A stretch of 64,000 nt of DNA from Sulfurospirillum arcachonense DSM 9755 (lineage in GTDB: Bacteria > Campylobacterota > Campylobacteria > Campylobacterales > Sulfurospirillaceae): assembly GCF_000597725.1 (NCBI RefSeq), contig NZ_JFBL01000005.1, positions 62,001 through 126,000 of the forward strand, in the 5' to 3' direction. This document shows positions 62,000 to 64,000 of this stretch, piece by piece. Both the position numbers and the translations under genes were made by a program. Numbering within the stretch: the stretch's first letter is position 1; every line of letters begins with the position of its first letter. The notes beneath the pieces were generated by a model. That model ran no database searches. It had not been told where the DNA came from and saw only the letters and a program-made list of their open reading frames with translations.

Positions 62000-63176
62000 T
62001 AATCTAGCACTTAAATTACGTCCTACTTGTTTAGAAGAACTCTCAGGGCAAAAACATTTAAGCAGTGAAAACAGCCCTTTTTTTAAACTTTTAAAATCAG
62101 GGACTATTCCTCACTGTATCTTCTTTGGACCAGCAGGTGTTGGTAAAACAACGCTTGCTAGAATTGTCTCTAAAGAATTAGAACTCCCTTTTTATGAACT
62201 TGACGCAACTAGCGTTAAAGTAGATGCTTTTAGAACAATTTTTGCAAATCACAAACACTCTTTAGCTAAACCACTTATTTTTATTGATGAAGTTCATCGC
62301 CTTTCAAAAACGCAACAAGAAGTATTGCTTTTACCTATGGAAAATAAAGAAGCAATTATTATTGGGGCAAGTACTGAGAACCCCTACTTTACCCTCTCAA
62401 GTGGTATTCGCTCACGTTCTATGTTATTTGAATTCTTTTCTTTACATGTAAATGATTTAGAAGAAGTGATAGAGCGTGCAAAAGCTATTGTAGAATTTAG
62501 TATTGATACAGATGCAAAAAGGTATCTTCTTGATTCAAGTGCTGGAGATAGCCGTTCACTTTTAAATCTTTTAGAGTTTGCAATTAAAGTTGATACTCAC
62601 GTTACTCTTGAGATTTTAAAATCACTTCGACCAAATGCACTTAAAGATGGTGTTAGCTCAGATGATACTCACTATAACCTTATAAGTGCAATGATAAAAA
62701 GCGTAAGAGGTAGTGATGTCGATGCTGCATTGTATTATCTTGCTCGTCTTATTGATGGTGGTGAGAGTGCAGATTTTATTGCAAGAAGGTTAGTCATCTT
62801 AGCAAGTGAAGATGTAGGAAATGCAAATCCAAATGCATTAAACCTTGCGTCAAGTTGTTTGAATGCTGTGAGTAAAATTGGATTTCCAGAGTCAAGAATC
62901 ATTTTAGCACAGACACTTGTGTATCTTACATGTTGTCCAAAATCAAATAGTTGTTATAAAGGGATAAATGAAGCGTTAGCGTATGTAAAAAATGAAAAAG
63001 CACTACAAATTCCATCTCACTTAAAAAGTCCAAGTCCAAAAGGATATAAATATCCTCACGATTTTGGTGGTTGGGTTGAACAAAACTATCTTGAAAAAAA
63101 TCTTCATTTTTATGAAAACTCTACTATGGGTTTTGAAAAAACTTTAGAAGAGTGGCTGAAAAAAATAAAAAGTTAA
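61992..63176 (+). CDS. rarA: Replication-associated recombination protein RarA
   Basis: RarA (MgsA) is a clamp-loader-like AAA+ ATPase acting at stalled forks. Walker A is GPAGVGKT (46-53), Walker B is LIFIDEVHR (about 94-102), and sensor 1 is IIGASTENP. The C-terminal MgsA domain contains RRLVILASEDVGNANPNAL. It starts with GTG at 61992 inside the preceding gene. The 394-residue length is normal. Confidence 0.95.
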   Translation: MIDNLALKLRPTCLEELSGQKHLSSENSPFFKLLKSGTIPHCIFFGPAGVGKTTLARIVSKELELPFYELDATSVKVDAFRTIFANHKHSLAKPLIFIDEVHRLSKTQQEVLLLPMENKEAIIIGASTENPYFTLSSGIRSRSMLFEFFSLHVNDLEEVIERAKAIVEFSIDTDAKRYLLDSSAGDSRSLLNLLEFAIKVDTHVTLEILKSLRPNALKDGVSSDDTHYNLISAMIKSVRGSDVDAALYYLARLIDGGESADFIARRLVILASEDVGNANPNALNLASSCLNAVSKIGFPESRIILAQTLVYLTCCPKSNSCYKGINEALAYVKNEKALQIPSHLKSPSPKGYKYPHDFGGWVEQNYLEKNLHFYENSTMGFEKTLEEWLKKIKS

Positions 63177-63179
63177 CGT

Positions 63180-63722
63180 ATGAGTAAAATTGTAGTTTCT
63201 GACATATTTGGTAAAACTCCTGCTCTTGTGCAATTGGCTAAAGAGATTAATGCAAAAAAAATAATTGATCCTTATGATGGTAAAAATATGAGTTTTACAG
63301 ATGAAAATGAGGCTTACTCCTATTTTGTGAACAATGTAGGAATTGATACTTATTTAGAAAAGCTACAAAAAGCACTTCAATTAGAGAACTCTACTAATTC
63401 ACTAGTAGGATTTAGTATAGGAGCTTCTATAATTTGGAGATTATCTGAAACTTCATCAAGTCAGTATGTTAAAAATGCGGTTTGTTTTTATGGCTCACAA
63501 ATAAGAAACTTTACTAATATAAATCCAAATTTTGATACAAAGCTAATCTTTCCTAAGTATGAAAAACATTTTGATGTAGAAAAACTACAAAATGAACTTG
63601 TTCAAAAGAAAAATGTAGAAATTACTACAGTAAATCATTTTCATGGATTTATGAACTATTATTCTACCAACTACAATGAAAAAGAATATATCAAACAAAT
63701 TGATTTATTACGTTTAAATTAA
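63180..63722 (+). CDS. Alpha/beta-hydrolase fold protein, dienelactone-hydrolase-like
   Basis: A 180-residue protein with a nucleophile elbow VGFSIGAS (S79) and a late conserved His in NHFHGFMNYYS (near 154) suggests a compact serine hydrolase. The sheet topology and YGSQI segment resemble dienelactone hydrolases, although the usual nucleophile there is Cys. The substrate is unknown. It starts 3 nt after rarA, so it is probably the last gene of that run. Confidence 0.7.
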   Translation: MSKIVVSDIFGKTPALVQLAKEINAKKIIDPYDGKNMSFTDENEAYSYFVNNVGIDTYLEKLQKALQLENSTNSLVGFSIGASIIWRLSETSSSQYVKNAVCFYGSQIRNFTNINPNFDTKLIFPKYEKHFDVEKLQNELVQKKNVEITTVNHFHGFMNYYSTNYNEKEYIKQIDLLRLN

Positions 63723-63793
63723 TATAAGTTATTTCTTTTTTAAAATAATCATTCTATAATGAACAGATATAAATTATAGACTCATAAACCTAG

Positions 63794-63854
63794 TATAATT
63801 GCGTTATGCTTAATTATTTTATAATATATAGGGTTTTTACTGTATTTGCAGTAA
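63794..63854 (+). promoter_or_regulatory. Candidate -10 and hairpin in the 189-bp gap before the last gene
   Basis: TATAAT lies at 63794-63799. A short hairpin (TTACTG 63837-63842, CAGTAA 63849-63854) follows and is trailed by TTTT. The leader to the next ATG would be about 105 nt, so the hairpin could be a weak attenuator or terminator. A 24-codon frame (63806-63880) lies in this leader but has no SD. Confidence 0.35.
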
Positions 63855-63911
63855 TTTTAGGATACAAAGGCTTATTTTAAAAAATTGTAATGTTATAGTT
63901 AAAGGATAAAT

Positions 63912-64000
63912 ATGAAAAGCATAAAAATAAAGATGTTAGAAAATGGACCTATACGATTGAGTGTAGATAGTGATGAAGAAATTATCAATAATGTTTTATT
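63912..64000 (+). CDS. Hypothetical protein, 3' end cut by window edge
   Basis: AAAGGATAAAT precedes an ATG at 63912 that opens a frame to the right edge: MKSIKIKMLENGPIRLSVDS and nine further residues. Twenty-nine residues are too few for identification. The SD and coding texture support a real start. Confidence 0.55.
   Translation, partial: MKSIKIKMLENGPIRLSVDSDEEIINNVL

Noticed and set aside
63806-63880. 24-codon hydrophobic frame before the last gene
   Set aside because: It has no SD and its start coincides with the predicted transcript start, so coding is not supported, although a leader peptide cannot be excluded.

Overview
The window is AT-rich, compact bacterial chromosome with many 1-20 nt gene overlaps. 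Its gene set points to Campylobacterota (Epsilonproteobacteria), most likely an Arcobacter- or Sulfurimonas-like free-living relative. The grounds are: ksgA-rnj-kpsF-rsuA-type-rarA, purB-nrdA, pyrG-recJ and nrdB-nitrilase-pcm blocks; an RNase J with a long basic N-terminal extension; and a lone FlhB-C-like flagellar protein (FlhX). From memory, ilvD, purB, nrdA, pyrG and recJ all lie near the origin in Campylobacter jejuni. Two exact parS-type ParB sites (54004-54019, 56263-56278) fit an origin-proximal location here. No insertion sequence, prophage, integrase, rRNA or CRISPR array was seen.

Layout. 1-3.1 kb: a truncated membrane protein, small basic proteins, a KefB-type antiporter, and a CigR/RcnB-like periplasmic protein behind a small lipoprotein frame broken at an A8 tract. 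3.2-3.6 kb: four tRNAs (Gly-Leu-Cys-Ser, minus strand). 3.7-10.8 kb: ilvD-marC, then a four-gene run (small Cys protein, FliK-like, RecQ, FlhX). 10.9-16.7 kb: a MarR regulator, a two-domain SnoaL-like lipoprotein with paired palindromic operators, YjdM, an HD-GYP sensor, a DUF4139 protein and an aspartoacylase-like enzyme. 16.9-26.8 kb: a peptide-uptake cluster (M20 peptidase, LysR, two paralogous binding proteins flanking a DppBCDF-type ABC transporter, and a C26 gamma-glutamyl hydrolase). 26.9-36.8 kb: Na/Pi cotransporter, pyrG-recJ, a Tat-exported type II-like sulfide:quinone reductase with a dihaem cytochrome c, then pcm-nitrilase-nrdB. 36.9-43.1 kb: an RND efflux operon with a divergent TetR gene. 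43.1-53.2 kb: nrdG, a 53-residue glycyl-radical peptide, nrdD, racemase/AraC, YhdH, LysE, nrdA and purB. 53.3-64 kb: RNA-modification genes, hisF, ksgA-rnj-kpsF-rsuA-type-rarA, a hydrolase and a truncated gene.

The strongest unusual observations are: (1) an anaerobic ribonucleotide reductase whose glycyl-radical segment is encoded by a separate overlapping ORF; (2) the two parS sites; (3) a strongly over-represented palindrome centred on ACATGT (about 25 copies of the extended form), absent across roughly 12.9 kb containing the peptide-uptake cluster; (4) a phase-variation-like A8 break in a lipoprotein gene; (5) recQ apparently starting at ATA; and (6) a FliK/FlhX pair separated by recQ.
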